Part shown: positions 20,485 to 30,307 of the stretch, piece by piece
Numbering within the stretch: position 1 is the first letter of the stretch
Layout: every line of letters starts with the position of its first letter
Assembly (NCBI GenBank): GCA_018001225.1
Contig: JAGNIJ010000010.1
Span: 1-64,000 of the forward strand
Reading direction: 5' to 3'
From: Kiritimatiellia bacterium
GTDB lineage: Bacteria; Verrucomicrobiota; Kiritimatiellia; CAIQIC01; JAGNIJ01
Length of the DNA: 64,000 nt
Position numbers and translations under genes: made by a program
Notes under the pieces: model-generated
Databases searched by the model: none
What the model was told of the DNA's origin: nothing
Seen by the model: only the letters and a program-made list of their open reading frames with translations

Positions 20485-21705
20485 ATGCCTCCATCCATCG
20501 ATCCATCGTTCCACGTGCTGGCCTCCCGGACCGTGGATCTCCATTCCGCGGACGAACTTCGCATTCGCCTGGAGCGCGCCCGGAAAGAGCACCGGCCGCT
20601 GCGCGTGAAATACGGGGCCGATCCGTCCGCGCCGGACATCCACCTGGGCCACGTGGTGGGTCTGAATAAGCTGCGCGAATTCCAGGACCAGGGCCACACC
20701 GTGGTCTTCATCATCGGCGATTTCACAGGCATGATCGGCGACCCGTCGGGCAAGTCCCAGACCCGGAAAGCGCTCTCCCGGGAACAGGTCCGGGAAAACG
20801 CGAAGAGCTACCAGGAACAGGTGTTCAAGATCCTGGACCCGGCGCGCACGGAAACGCGCTTCAATTCCGAATGGCTCTCCCCGATGACGTTCGAGGATGT
20901 CATCCGGCTTTCCGCGCACGTCACCGTGGCCCAGATGCTGGCCCGGGACGATTTCGGGAAGCGTTACGCAGCCCAGCAGCCGATTTCCCTGGTCGAGTTC
21001 CTGTACCCGCTGGTCCAGGCGTACGATTCGGTGATGGTGAAGGCCGACGTGGAGCTGGGCGGCACGGACCAGCTGTTCAACCTCCTGCTCGGCCGCGAAT
21101 TGCAGAAGGTGTTCGGCCAGGAACCGCAGATCGCCATGACGCTGCCTTTGCTCGAAGGTCTCGACGGCGTCAACAAGATGAGCAAGAGCCTCGGTAACTA
21201 CATCGGGGTGACCGAGCCGCCGAAGGAAATCTTCGGCAAGATGATGTCCGTCAGTGACGAACTCATGTGGCGCTATCTGTCCCTGGTGCTGTGCCGGCCC
21301 GAGGCGGAAATCGAGGCGCTGAAGAAGGACGTGCAGGCCGGCCGCCGGCATCCCCGGCAGGTGAAGGACGGGATCGCGCAGGAGGTCGTCGCCAAGTTCC
21401 ACGGGGCCGGCGCGGCCCGGGCGGCGTCCGAGGAGTTCGCCAAGGTCTTTTCGCAGGACCAGGTCCCCGCGGATATTCCGACGGTGCGGCTGGAAGCGGC
21501 CGACCGCCCGGACGGCCGGATGAATATCGTCGCCCTGCTGGTCAAGGCGGGCCTGGCCTCGAGCAACAGCGAGGCGCGGCGGTTAGTGCAGCAGGGCGCC
21601 GTGCGGGTGGCGGACGTTAAGGTCTCCGATCCGAAGGCCGCGGTAGAGGTTCCCGACGGGGTCGTGATCCGGTGCGGCAAGCGCGGCTTTGCCCGCGTGG
21701 GATAG
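20485..21705 (+). CDS. tyrS: Tyrosine--tRNA ligase
   Basis: 406 residues. Class I synthetase that charges tRNA-Tyr. HLGH (residues 53-56) is the HIGH motif and KMSKS is at 231-235, followed by LGNYIGV. The tyrosine pocket and Rossmann fold fill residues ~40-230, and a C-terminal S4 RNA-binding domain starts near 340 ([23 protein letters not shown] is the S4 start). HLGH with an intact KMSKS fits the TyrZ-like branch. Monocistronic, since the next gene is convergent. Confidence 0.96.
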   Translation: MPPSIDPSFHVLASRTVDLHSADELRIRLERARKEHRPLRVKYGADPSAPDIHLGHVVGLNKLREFQDQGHTVVFIIGDFTGMIGDPSGKSQTRKALSREQVRENAKSYQEQVFKILDPARTETRFNSEWLSPMTFEDVIRLSAHVTVAQMLARDDFGKRYAAQQPISLVEFLYPLVQAYDSVMVKADVELGGTDQLFNLLLGRELQKVFGQEPQIAMTLPLLEGLDGVNKMSKSLGNYIGVTEPPKEIFGKMMSVSDELMWRYLSLVLCRPEAEIEALKKDVQAGRRHPRQVKDGIAQEVVAKFHGAGAARAASEEFAKVFSQDQVPADIPTVRLEAADRPDGRMNIVALLVKAGLASSNSEARRLVQQGAVRVADVKVSDPKAAVEVPDGVVIRCGKRGFARVG

Positions 21706-21714
21706 CGCCCGGCC

Positions 21715-23079
21715 TCAAATCGCTTCCGTTTCTTCTCCGGACTTGGACTTGTTCCATGCGCCGTGACGGCCTTGCCGGGCCTTGCTTTCCAGCCTCTTGA
21801 GGTTCTGGCGCTTCTGGTCGCCTAGGCTGCTGCTGATGGGCATGCCGTAGATCCGGGCCAGGCCTTCCGCGACCAGCATTTCGTCCAGATCCCCGGCGTC
21901 CGTGGTGATGAACGCGTAATACCGCGGCAGCGCGCTCTGGCCCCGCGCGTCCTCCCACTTGGTCGCGATGGTCAGCGGCTTGCCGGCCAGCGCCTGCGTC
22001 GTGAAGCGGGCGGCCTTGTGGCCGATGTTCAGCGCCTCCTCCGCCTTCAGGTTGAAGTAGCGACCCTGATCCTCGACGCGCTGGGGGAAGTTCAGGCTGG
22101 TTTCGGGCGCGTCCACGTAATAGAGGCGGAAGATGTACTCCTTGCCCTGGTGGCTGATGTGCAACGAGTCGCCGTCGTTGGAGTCGTTGTGCTCGAGGCG
22201 GCAGTTTTCAAGAAGGGTCCATCCGTTTTGTTTGCCGATCCGCGGGCCGAGCGAGTCGGCCGAGGTCCGGCCGGGCCTGTCGGGCGCGGGGGATGTTCTC
22301 CGCACCAGCCGGGGCGGGGCGGCGCCGCTCATTTGCCGCGCCAGGATCTGGTCCTCGCGCGTGAGGCGGGTGATGGGGATGCGAAAGAGCTCGTTCTGGG
22401 GGCTGCGCAGCACGACGGTGTCCGTGACGATATCCACGAATTCCGCCTCGATCTGCGCCGACGAGGCGCTGGTCCAGATGCGGAACGAGCCTCCCGTGCG
22501 GCGCGCGGCGGGGGACGGGGCGGGCGCGGCGGGGCCGGCGGCGGCCGCCGGGGCGGGAACCCACTCCTCCACCTCCGGGGCAAAATCGAACTCCGCGCCG
22601 GCTGAAATCAGAAGGTCGAAGACCTCCTTGCGGTTCTGCAGGTGCGCGGTCAGGACGGGCGTGAGGCCCTCGGCATCGTTGGCGTTGACATTGGCGCTCG
22701 CGGCGATCAGCAGGCGCTCGATGCCGGCCTGGCCCGCGGAAGCGGCCAGGTGCATGGGGGTCCGGCCGTGCGCATCCTGCGCGTTGACGTCGGCGCCCCA
22801 GGCGATCAGGAGGTCGGCGGCGGCCTCCCGCCCGAGTTCCGCCGCGACATGGAGGGGCGTGGCGCCTTGCAGGTCGCGGAGGTTGACGTCCACGCCGACG
22901 GCGCGGTTGAGCGCCAGTTCCTCGCGATGGTCGCGCCGGACCGCGTCGTGAATGGAGATTGTGGGGCGGGCCATCCGGACCACGCGGGGCGGGCGTCGCA
23001 CTTCGCAGCCCGTCAGCAGCGCGAGGACCGCCAGCGCCATGCCCGCCGCCAGGATCTGCAGGACTCTCTTCTCGTTCAT
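21715..23079 (-). CDS. Lipoprotein with ankyrin repeats, SHD1-like domain and thermonuclease domain
   Basis: 454 residues from ATG 23079. The lipobox LLTGC places Cys25 as the lipidated residue. Three ankyrin repeats (about 60-165) carry TPLHVAAELGR, TPMHLAASAGQ and TPVLTAHLQNR. An Ala/Pro linker leads to a beta segment like the SHD1 (SLA1 homology) domain (FRIWTSASSAQIEAEFVDI...IPITRLTREDQ, ~205-260). The C-terminal half is a Staphylococcal-nuclease-like domain (HNDSNDGDSLHI, FRLYYVDAPET, LVAEGLARIYG, ~310-440). DGDS and VDAPE match the Ca/active-site strand, while the Arg residues of the SNase site are not all obvious. It is probably an envelope-anchored protein with protein-binding and nuclease-fold parts; catalytic activity is unproven. 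Convergent with tyrS. Confidence 0.85.
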   Translation of the reverse strand: MNEKRVLQILAAGMALAVLALLTGCEVRRPPRVVRMARPTISIHDAVRRDHREELALNRAVGVDVNLRDLQGATPLHVAAELGREAAADLLIAWGADVNAQDAHGRTPMHLAASAGQAGIERLLIAASANVNANDAEGLTPVLTAHLQNRKEVFDLLISAGAEFDFAPEVEEWVPAPAAAAGPAAPAPSPAARRTGGSFRIWTSASSAQIEAEFVDIVTDTVVLRSPQNELFRIPITRLTREDQILARQMSGAAPPRLVRRTSPAPDRPGRTSADSLGPRIGKQNGWTLLENCRLEHNDSNDGDSLHISHQGKEYIFRLYYVDAPETSLNFPQRVEDQGRYFNLKAEEALNIGHKAARFTTQALAGKPLTIATKWEDARGQSALPRYYAFITTDAGDLDEMLVAEGLARIYGMPISSSLGDQKRQNLKRLESKARQGRHGAWNKSKSGEETEAI

Positions 23080-23229
23080 GGGGATCCCACCCGAACCGCC
23101 GGTCAGCATAGGGAAACGGGCCGGGCAAGGCAACCCGGCAGATGATGCCGGCCGCCCATTTAAGCGAGAAACTCCTTGGCTCACGACCGGGGGTATGGTA
23201 GCGTGCGCCCGATTCAGGAGCAGCCGATA

Positions 23230-25473
23230 ATGCGCCGAAACATAGCGGGCCGTTGGAGGGGGATCGTGGCCGCCAGCCTATTGGCGGCCGCGGGGCCCGC
23301 GGCGGGGGCGGCCGAGAAACAGTCGGCCGAGGTCGGCGGCGCCGAGATCCACGCCGACCAGTTGGAATACGAGTCCGCGAAGCGGCTTCTGACCGGCCGG
23401 GGGAATGTCGTGATCGTGCGCGAGGCCGACGTGCTGCGGGCGGACCACGTGACGTACCGGACCGACACGCAGGACGCCGTGGCGCAGGGCAACGTCGTGC
23501 TGGAGCGTTCGGGCAGCCTGTGGCGGGGGGAGAAGCTGAAGTACAACTTCAAGACCCGCCTCGGCGATTTCGGCACCTTCGAGTACTTCGCCGATCCCTA
23601 TTACATACGCGCCAAGGAATCCCGGCAGGTGTCCTCCAACGAGTTCGTGATGAAGAAGGCCGTCTTCACCACGTGCGAAGGCGAGCGCCCGCTGGTCTTC
23701 ATGAAAATGAGGGAGGCGAAGATCATCGACGACATCCGGTTGCGCGCGAAGGGCGTCTGGATCTTCCTGGGGCCGCTGCCCATCCTCTACACGCCGTTCC
23801 TGTCCAAGCGGCTGGACAGCATGGGCTGGGAGTTCGTGCCCGGGCGCAGCGGCCGTTCGGGATACTTCCTGCTGTCCGCCTACACGTTCCCCGTCTCGTC
23901 CAACCTGCTGTCCTCCACGCACATCGATTACCGCAGCGAGCGCGGCTGGGCCGGCGGGCAGGACTTCATCTGGGGCAAGGCCGGGACCACGCCGCGCGGC
24001 CTGGTGACGGTGTATTACGCCGACGACCAGAAGCCGTTCAAGGACGAGGAGGAAGAGGAGGAGTGGGGCGAACTGGTGGACAGCGACCGCTACCGCCTGC
24101 GCCTCTCGGACGTGCGCAGCCTGGGGACGCGGGACACCCTGGTCACCGAGTTGAACTACTTGAGCGATCCCCGCGTGATCGAGGAGTTCTTCAACGAGGA
24201 GTTCCGCCTCCGCTCCCTGCCGGAGAACCGCGTCTCGCTGATCCACCGCGGCGACCGGTACACGGCCTCCCTGTCCGTGAACAAGCGGCTGAACGATTTC
24301 TTCGCAAACGTCAACCGCCTGCCCGAGGCCCGGCTGGACGTCCCGCGGATGCAACTCGGGGACACGCCCTTCTACTACGAGACCTATAACGGGGCGGCGT
24401 GGCTGGAACTGGAGTATCCCGAGGGCTTCGAGACCAACAACTACGACGCCATCCGGCTCGACTCCAGCCACATGCTGTACTGGCCGACCCGGCACTTCGG
24501 ATTCCTGACGATCACCCCGCGCGGCGGCTACCGGGCCACCTACTATTCCACCACCTACGAGACGGCCTACGTCACGAACACGGTGGCCCTCACGGACACC
24601 AACGGCGTCATCGTGGGCGCGACGAACACGGTCGAGGAACTGGTGAAGGAAAGCGCCGGGCTTCGAAACCTGTACGAGACGGGCGTGGAGGTGTCGTTCA
24701 AGGCGTTCAAGGTGCTCCACGAGAGCCCGATTGGCCGCGATTTCCAGGGGCTCCGGCACGTCGTCGAGCCGTACGCGAAACACACCTACGTTCCCGAGCC
24801 GAACCTGCGATTCTTTGAGCTGCCGCAGTTCGACGCGGTGGACGAACTGGACCGTCGGCACGACATCTACTTCGGCGTCCGCAACAAGCTGCAGTCCAAG
24901 CGCCGCACGGGGCAGGTCGTGCCCGTGGAGCCGCCGGATTCCAGCGTAACGGACCTCCTGCTCCCGCAGAACAGCGGGCTGACCATTCATGACTTCCTCG
25001 ATGTCGGCGTGTTCAGCACCTACCGGCTCGATCCCTATCCCGGCGAAAACGACTTCAGCAACGTGGATTTTGACGCCCGGTTGCGGCTGGTCGACTGGCT
25101 GCCCATCGATGCGTGGGTGACCTACGACCCGTACGAATCGGAGATCACGGAGGCCCGCGTGGAGGCCGCCCTGCTGGATCTCGAGGACGCCAGCCGGCTT
25201 TCCGTGCAGTACCTTTACCGGCTGGACAAGCGGAACCAGGTGGCGACGGACCTGCGGCTTTTCCCGTACGACCCGTGGTCCTTCCGGTTGTACATGCGGT
25301 ATGACATCGAAACCAGCGAGCTCGAGGAACAGGCGTACTTCATCGAGCACAAGACCTCCTGCCTGGGGATCGGCACCGGCTACCGGAGGGTGGAGTTGGA
25401 CGACGACGACCAGATCTGGTTCCAGGTCTGGCTGACGGCCTTCCCGAAGAGCTACATCAAGATGGGACTTTGA
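23230..25473 (+). CDS. lptD: LPS-assembly outer-membrane protein LptD (OstA) homolog
   Basis: 747 residues from ATG 23230, picked because CAGGAG lies upstream and the signal peptide starts there. The N-terminal jellyroll (OstA/LptA-like) runs from ~35-150 (IHADQLEYESAKRLLTGRGNVVI, then VTYRTDTQDAVAQGNVVLE). It is followed by a long Tyr-rich beta-barrel typical of LptD, including WIFLGPLPILYTPF near 180. LptD inserts lipopolysaccharide into the outer leaflet, so the organism likely makes LPS. The downstream epimerase and IMPase genes follow at 21 and 7 bases and may form an envelope-sugar operon. The conserved Cys pairs known from E. coli LptD are not apparent. Confidence 0.88.
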   Translation: MRRNIAGRWRGIVAASLLAAAGPAAGAAEKQSAEVGGAEIHADQLEYESAKRLLTGRGNVVIVREADVLRADHVTYRTDTQDAVAQGNVVLERSGSLWRGEKLKYNFKTRLGDFGTFEYFADPYYIRAKESRQVSSNEFVMKKAVFTTCEGERPLVFMKMREAKIIDDIRLRAKGVWIFLGPLPILYTPFLSKRLDSMGWEFVPGRSGRSGYFLLSAYTFPVSSNLLSSTHIDYRSERGWAGGQDFIWGKAGTTPRGLVTVYYADDQKPFKDEEEEEEWGELVDSDRYRLRLSDVRSLGTRDTLVTELNYLSDPRVIEEFFNEEFRLRSLPENRVSLIHRGDRYTASLSVNKRLNDFFANVNRLPEARLDVPRMQLGDTPFYYETYNGAAWLELEYPEGFETNNYDAIRLDSSHMLYWPTRHFGFLTITPRGGYRATYYSTTYETAYVTNTVALTDTNGVIVGATNTVEELVKESAGLRNLYETGVEVSFKAFKVLHESPIGRDFQGLRHVVEPYAKHTYVPEPNLRFFELPQFDAVDELDRRHDIYFGVRNKLQSKRRTGQVVPVEPPDSSVTDLLLPQNSGLTIHDFLDVGVFSTYRLDPYPGENDFSNVDFDARLRLVDWLPIDAWVTYDPYESEITEARVEAALLDLEDASRLSVQYLYRLDKRNQVATDLRLFPYDPWSFRLYMRYDIETSELEEQAYFIEHKTSCLGIGTGYRRVELDDDDQIWFQVWLTAFPKSYIKMGL

Positions 25474-25494
25474 TCCGGAAAGAGTGGGCAACGC

Positions 25495-26436
25495 ATGAGC
25501 GCAGAATACCTGGTGACCGGCGGCGGCGGATTCATCGGCTCGAACCTCGTGAGGGCGTTGGTCGGGCAGGGCCGCCGTGTCCGGGTGTTCGACAACCTTT
25601 CCACCGGCCACCGGGAGAACCTCGAGGACGTGGAGTCGAGCATCGAGTTCATCCTGGGCGATCTCCGCGACGCGGAGGCGGTCAAGGGCGCGGTCCGGGG
25701 CGTGCGATACGTGCTGCACGCCGCCGCCTTGCCCTCCGTGGCCCGGTCGGTCCGGGATCCCGTCGCCACCAACGAGGTCAACGTCGCCGGCACGCTCAAC
25801 CTGCTCCTGGCGGCCCGCGACGCCAAGGTAGAGCGGGTGGTGTTTTCCTCCTCGTCCTCCGTCTACGGAGACACGAAGGTCCTGCCCAAGCGGGAAGACA
25901 TGCTGCCGAGCCCGCGCTCCCCGTACGCGCTGTCCAAGCTGGCGGGGGAGCACTACGGCAGCATCTTCACGGAGTTATTCGGGCTGGCGACGTTTTCCCT
26001 CCGGTACTTCAATGTCTTCGGCCCGCGCCAGGATCCCTCCTCGCAGTACTCGGCGGTGATTCCCCGTTTCATCGACGCTCTGCATCACGACCAGGCCCCC
26101 GTGATTTACGGGGATGGCATGCAAACGCGGGATTTCACGTTCGTGGAGGACGTGGTGTCGGCGAACCTCTGTTGCTGCAGCGCTCCGCTCGATGCCGCCG
26201 GGGCGGCCTACAACGTGGCCTGGGGCAACCGCATTTCGCTGCGGGAACTCGTCTCCCGGCTGAAGCAGATCATGGGCAAGAGCATCGAGCCCCTCTACGA
26301 GGCGACGCGGGCCGGGGACGTGCACGACTCGCAGGCCGATTCCGCCCTCGCCCAGTCCCGGCTTGGTTGGAAGCCGAAGGTGCCCTTCGAGGAAGGCCTG
26401 CGGCGTACCGTTGAGTGGTTCCTTGCACGGCCCTGA
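25495..26436 (+). CDS. NAD-dependent sugar-nucleotide epimerase/dehydratase (extended SDR)
   Basis: 313 residues, normal for UDP-hexose 4-epimerase-like enzymes. The NAD-binding motif GGGGFIG is at residues 9-15, the catalytic Ser lies in SSSSVYG and the YxxxK pair in SPYALSKLAGEH. Substrate-side signatures include FNVFGPRQDPSSQYSAVIP and RDFTFVEDVV, typical of the WbpP/GalE-type branch that acts on UDP-GlcNAc or UDP-Glc derivatives. It probably supplies a precursor for LPS or capsule, in keeping with the neighbouring lptD. The exact substrate cannot be fixed from sequence. Confidence 0.92.
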   Translation: MSAEYLVTGGGGFIGSNLVRALVGQGRRVRVFDNLSTGHRENLEDVESSIEFILGDLRDAEAVKGAVRGVRYVLHAAALPSVARSVRDPVATNEVNVAGTLNLLLAARDAKVERVVFSSSSSVYGDTKVLPKREDMLPSPRSPYALSKLAGEHYGSIFTELFGLATFSLRYFNVFGPRQDPSSQYSAVIPRFIDALHHDQAPVIYGDGMQTRDFTFVEDVVSANLCCCSAPLDAAGAAYNVAWGNRISLRELVSRLKQIMGKSIEPLYEATRAGDVHDSQADSALAQSRLGWKPKVPFEEGLRRTVEWFLARP

Positions 26437-26443
26437 ACGCGCC

Positions 26444-27241
26444 ATGACGGATTCCTTCCCGCTGGATCGGTGGCTGGAAACCGCCGTGGCGGCCGTCCGC
26501 GCCGCGGGCCGCCACGCGCTGGAAAACCGGCGCCGCCGGACCGAAACGGTCGAACGCTCCGCCCACGACGTCAAACTGGCCCTGGATCTGGAGTGCCAAC
26601 GCGAAGCCGAAGCCGTGATTGCCCGCGTCTTTCCACACGCCCGCGTGATGGGGGAGGAAGGCGGCTCGGGCGGAGGGGACGGCGCCCCGGTCTGGGTCAT
26701 CGATCCCATCGACGGAACCGTGAATTTCTCCCACGGCATGCCGCTGTGGTGTTCGTCCGTGGCCGTCCTCCAGGGCGATGAAACCCTGGCCGGCGCCGTG
26801 CTGGTCCCGGAACTGGACGAACTCTACACGGCCACCTGCGAAGGGCCGGCCGAGCGGAATGGGGCGGCGATCCGGGTGTCGGATACGGCGTCGCTGTCGG
26901 ACGCGATGATCCTGACCGGTCTTTCCAAGCACATGGGCTCCAACCCGGCCGCGCTGGACTTCCTGGCGGAGATCGCCGTCCGGGCGCAGAAAGTACGGCT
27001 CATGGGGGCGGCGGCCGTGGACCTTTGCCATGTGGCCTGCGGGCGGTCCGACGGCTACTTCGAGTCGAGCATCTACCTGTGGGATGTGGCCGCCGCCGGC
27101 CTGGTGGTCCGCCGAGCCGGCGGGCGGACCGAAACGCTCCGGCAATTCAGCCCGGTCCACCTGCGGTACCTGTGCACCAACGGGCGCCTTCACGAGGAGT
27201 TGAAGCGCCTGGTCGAACGGCACTTCCCGGGGCCGGGATAG
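26444..27241 (+). CDS. Inositol monophosphatase family phosphatase
   Basis: 265 residues. The metal-binding motifs of the FIG superfamily are present: GEEGG (residues ~70-74), WVIDPIDGTVNF (84-95, Asp87 and Asp90) and the distal WDVAAAGLVVRRAGG. Members dephosphorylate inositol phosphate, PAP or sugar phosphates. The start ATG 26444 is 7 bases after the epimerase stop, and no clear ribosome binding site is seen, so coupling to the upstream gene is likely. Specificity (inositol-P or other) is open. Confidence 0.92.
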   Translation: MTDSFPLDRWLETAVAAVRAAGRHALENRRRRTETVERSAHDVKLALDLECQREAEAVIARVFPHARVMGEEGGSGGGDGAPVWVIDPIDGTVNFSHGMPLWCSSVAVLQGDETLAGAVLVPELDELYTATCEGPAERNGAAIRVSDTASLSDAMILTGLSKHMGSNPAALDFLAEIAVRAQKVRLMGAAAVDLCHVACGRSDGYFESSIYLWDVAAAGLVVRRAGGRTETLRQFSPVHLRYLCTNGRLHEELKRLVERHFPGPG

Positions 27242-27260
27242 CCAGCCTCTTTCGAGGGCT

Positions 27261-27602
27261 TCAGGATTCCCGGAAGGCCGCGGTGAGGGCGAGGCCCTCC
27301 GTGAAACAGCGCAGGACTTTCCATCGCCACACGTCGGGTTCGGCGCCGGTCAGGATCTCTTCGGACTGCAAGCTCCAGCCGGCCGGCCAGTCTTCCGGGC
27401 GATCCTCCAGGACCGCGCCCAGGTAGCGGGCCGCGGCCGCCTGCCGCAGCAGCAGCCGGCCTTCCAGCAGGCGCGCGGAGGCGCGGTCGGCCCGGAATAC
27501 GGTGGCCAGCGAGCGGGCGGCGACGTGGACCAGGAGCGCGGCGACCAGCAGCGCGACGACGATCTCCACGAAGGTAAAGCCCCCGCGTGACGCCGAGTTC
27601 AT
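27261..27602 (-). CDS. Minor pseudopilin-like protein
   Basis: 113 residues with a type IV prepilin N-terminus: a short basic leader, then G/FTFVEIVVALLVAALLV, where prepilin peptidase would cut after Gly and methylate Phe; Glu+5 is present. The rest is a short helical and mixed domain. The length and position after gspG fit a minor pseudopilin such as GspI or GspH. Its start overlaps the gspG stop by 4 bases. Confidence 0.8.
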   Translation of the reverse strand: MNSASRGGFTFVEIVVALLVAALLVHVAARSLATVFRADRASARLLEGRLLLRQAAAARYLGAVLEDRPEDWPAGWSLQSEEILTGAEPDVWRWKVLRCFTEGLALTAAFRES

Positions 27603-28048
27603 TGCAGGTCGGAACTCGTGAGATCCCCGGCCTCGCCGCTGCCGCCGGGCTCGCCGTCGCCGCCGTAACTGATGATCTCGAAGAGTTCGTTGCGGCGTCC
27701 GGGCGCGAGGTAGAGGTACTCGCGGCCCCAGGGATCCTCGGGAACCTTGACGGAGTCCAGGTATCCGCCGTCGGGATAGTTGCGGGGCATTGGCTCGCGG
27801 GACGGCCGGGACACGAGCGCTTCCAGGCCCTGCTCCTGGGTCGGCACGGCACCCTGCTCGGCCCGGTAGAGCTGCACGGCGGTCTTCAGCTGCTGGAGCT
27901 GCATGCGCGCCGCCGAGACGCGCGCCTCGCCGGGCTTGTGCAGGATGTTGACCCCGACGAGGCCGGCCAGGATCGTGATGATCAGCACCACGACCAGGAT
28001 TTCAATCAGCGTAAAACCCGCCCTGCCGCGCCCGGGGTGTTTCTTCAT
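27599..28048 (-). CDS. gspG: Type II secretion major pseudopilin GspG
   Basis: 149 residues from ATG 28048. The prepilin motif [21 protein letters not shown] is followed by the GspG-type domain with the C-terminal loop [20 protein letters not shown], which binds calcium in known GspG proteins. Pseudopilins build the periplasmic piston of the type II system. No other gsp genes are in the window, so the pair works with a system encoded elsewhere or in a related pilus. Divergent from aroC. Confidence 0.9.
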   Translation of the reverse strand: MKKHPGRGRAGFTLIEILVVVLIITILAGLVGVNILHKPGEARVSAARMQLQQLKTAVQLYRAEQGAVPTQEQGLEALVSRPSREPMPRNYPDGGYLDSVKVPEDPWGREYLYLAPGRRNELFEIISYGGDGEPGGSGEAGDLTSSDLQ

Positions 28049-28184
28049 GGGTTTCTCCGATGCTGTGCGTTGGACACGGGCCAGCATCGAACTTTTCCGC
28101 GGGAGCGTCAAGCCCGCGCGACGGCAAGGTTGCATCCGTCCCGCCCCCGATTTATGCTGGGCCCGGAAGGAAAGGAATCCGGTT

Positions 28185-29264
28185 ATGTCCAGCACGTTCG
28201 GCGCGATCTTCAGGGTGACCACGTTCGGCGAGTCGCACGGGAAGGGCGTGGGGGCGGTCGTGGACGGCTGCCCGCCCCGGCTGGCCCTGGCCGAGGCCGA
28301 TATCCAGGCGCAACTGGACCGCCGGCGCCCGGGGCAGAGCGACCTGTCGACGCCGCGCGAGGAGAGCGACAGGGTCAGCATACTTTCCGGCGTGGAAAAC
28401 GGGCTCACGCTGGGCACCCCGATCGGCTTGCTGGTTCCGAACCGGGACCAGCGGCCGGGCGATTACTCGGACATGAGCCGCATCCCCCGTCCGTCGCATG
28501 CCGACTGGACCTACCAGGCCAAGTACGGCATCCGGGCGTCCAGCGGCGGCGGCCGCTCCAGCGCGCGCGAGACGATCGGCCGCGTGGCGGCCGGCGCCAT
28601 CGCGGAGAAGTGGCTGCGGGAACAGTTCGGCGTGGACATCGTGGCCTGGGTCAGCGCCGTGGGGCCCGTCGACGCGCCCGACCTGGCCGGCCGCGCGCTG
28701 ACGCGGCGGGACGTGGATGCGCACCCGACCCGGTGCCCCGATCCGGCCGCGGCGGAGAAAATGGCGGAGGCCATCCGGGCCGCGCGCGAGGCGAGGGACT
28801 CGACCGGCGGGGTGATCACGGCCGTGTGCCGGGGCGTTCCGGCGGGCTGGGGCGAACCCGTCTTCGGCAAGCTGGAGGCGCGGCTGGCGCAGGCCATGCT
28901 GTCCATTCCCGCGACCAAGGGCTTCGAAATCGGCTCCGGCTTTGCCGGGGCCCGGATGCGCGGATCGGAGCACAACGACCCCTTCGTCATGAAGAACGGG
29001 CGCCTCGGCACCGCGACCAACCGCAGCGGGGGCGTGCAGGGCGGGATCTCCAACGGCGAACCCATCATGTTTCGCGTGGCGTTCAAGCCGCCCGCGACCA
29101 TCGGGACGCCGCAGCGGACGGTGGATTTCGACGGGCGGCCGGTGGTGCTGGAAGCGGCCGGCCGGCACGACCCGTGCGTCGTGCCGCGGGCGGTGCCCAT
29201 CGTCGAAGCGATGGCCGCCCTGGTGCTGGCGGATGCGGCGCTGATCCAGAAGACCCGCGCTTAA
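28185..29264 (+). CDS. aroC: Chorismate synthase
   Basis: 359 residues, standard length. It makes chorismate from EPSP with reduced FMN, the last shikimate step. Signatures are GESHG at residues 15-19, [29 protein letters not shown] and [15 protein letters not shown] 28185 is preceded by AAGGAAAGGAATCCGGTT. Its TAA shares bases with the stop of the convergent epimerase gene. Confidence 0.97.
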   Translation: MSSTFGAIFRVTTFGESHGKGVGAVVDGCPPRLALAEADIQAQLDRRRPGQSDLSTPREESDRVSILSGVENGLTLGTPIGLLVPNRDQRPGDYSDMSRIPRPSHADWTYQAKYGIRASSGGGRSSARETIGRVAAGAIAEKWLREQFGVDIVAWVSAVGPVDAPDLAGRALTRRDVDAHPTRCPDPAAAEKMAEAIRAAREARDSTGGVITAVCRGVPAGWGEPVFGKLEARLAQAMLSIPATKGFEIGSGFAGARMRGSEHNDPFVMKNGRLGTATNRSGGVQGGISNGEPIMFRVAFKPPATIGTPQRTVDFDGRPVVLEAAGRHDPCVVPRAVPIVEAMAALVLADAALIQKTRA

Positions 29265-30199
29265 ATCGACTGCTTCTGCCAGGCCAGTTGCGCCTGCAGG
29301 CCTTCCCGCACGGGCGTCGAGGGTCGGTAGCCTAGCATGGACGCGATGCGGGCGATGTCCGCCGCCGTGTGCTTCTGGTCGCCCGGCCGGGCGGGTTCGC
29401 GCCGGATGTCCAGCGCGCGGCCGGTCAGTTCCTCCAGCAGCGAGACGACTTCGTTGAGCGACACGACCTGCCCGCCGCCGACATTGAAGGTCTCGCCCAG
29501 GGCCTTGTCGCGCTGCTCCATGACCAGCAGGGTCGCCCGAACGCAGTCCGCCACGTAGGTGTTGCTCCGGGTTTGATCCCCGACCCCGTAGAGGGTGAAG
29601 GGCTCGCCCTTCAGCAGGCAGCGGATCAGGATGTGGTAGGCCATGTCCGGGCGCTGGCGCGGGCCGTAGACGGAAAAATACCGGAGGATGGTCAGGGGCA
29701 GGCCGAAACTGTCCGCGTACGTCCGGCAGAGATGTTCGGCCGCGAGCTTCGTGATGCCGTAGGGCGAGCAGGGCCGCAGGATGGAGTTCTCCGGGCCCGT
29801 CGCCTCGCGCCCGTACACGCTGGACGTGGACACGTGGATGAAATGCGACACGTGCGCCTCGCGGGCCGCCTCGAGCAGCCGCTGGGTGCCGGTCAGGTTG
29901 CAGGAGGCATAGAGGTCCAGGTGGCTCCAGCTCTTCATCAGGCCGGGCATGGCGGCCTCGTGGAAGACGACCTCGCAGCCGTCCACGGCCGCGGCCAGGT
30001 CGGCGGTGCGCAGGTCCAGTTCGTGGAACGTGAAGCGGGGGTTCCGGCGCGCGTTCGCGAGGTGGGTTTCCTTGATCGGGCGGGGATAGTAGGGGATGAA
30101 GGCGTCCAGGCCGACCACGTCGTGGCCCTGTTCCAGGAGGGCCTCGCACAGATGCGACCCGATGAAACCCGCCGCCCCGGTAACCAGGCATCGACTCAT
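29261..30199 (-). CDS. NAD-dependent sugar-nucleotide epimerase/dehydratase
   Basis: 312 residues from ATG 30199, preceded by AGGAGCGGGAATTTC. The Rossmann motif [10 protein letters not shown] is at 7-16, Ser of STSSVYG and Tyr/Lys of [12 protein letters not shown] form the SDR active site, and [19 protein letters not shown] is the substrate segment. The family includes UDP-glucose and UDP-glucuronate 4-epimerases. It differs from the paralog at 25.5 kb in the region [19 protein letters not shown], so substrates may differ. Single gene on the minus strand. Confidence 0.92.
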   Translation of the reverse strand: MSRCLVTGAAGFIGSHLCEALLEQGHDVVGLDAFIPYYPRPIKETHLANARRNPRFTFHELDLRTADLAAAVDGCEVVFHEAAMPGLMKSWSHLDLYASCNLTGTQRLLEAAREAHVSHFIHVSTSSVYGREATGPENSILRPCSPYGITKLAAEHLCRTYADSFGLPLTILRYFSVYGPRQRPDMAYHILIRCLLKGEPFTLYGVGDQTRSNTYVADCVRATLLVMEQRDKALGETFNVGGGQVVSLNEVVSLLEELTGRALDIRREPARPGDQKHTAADIARIASMLGYRPSTPVREGLQAQLAWQKQSI

Positions 30200-30307
30200 G
30201 AAATTCCCGCTCCTTCCTTGCGCATGAAACAACATCGCGGCCCTCAAAACCAGCCGAAAAAAGCCGGCCCTTGAGAATGGGCGCGGGCGGGCCTATAGTA
30301 GCCCGCC

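Noticed and set aside
23278..25953. An 891-codon open frame opposite lptD
   Set aside because: Antisense to a clear LptD. It has no recognisable domain and crosses the epimerase gene start.
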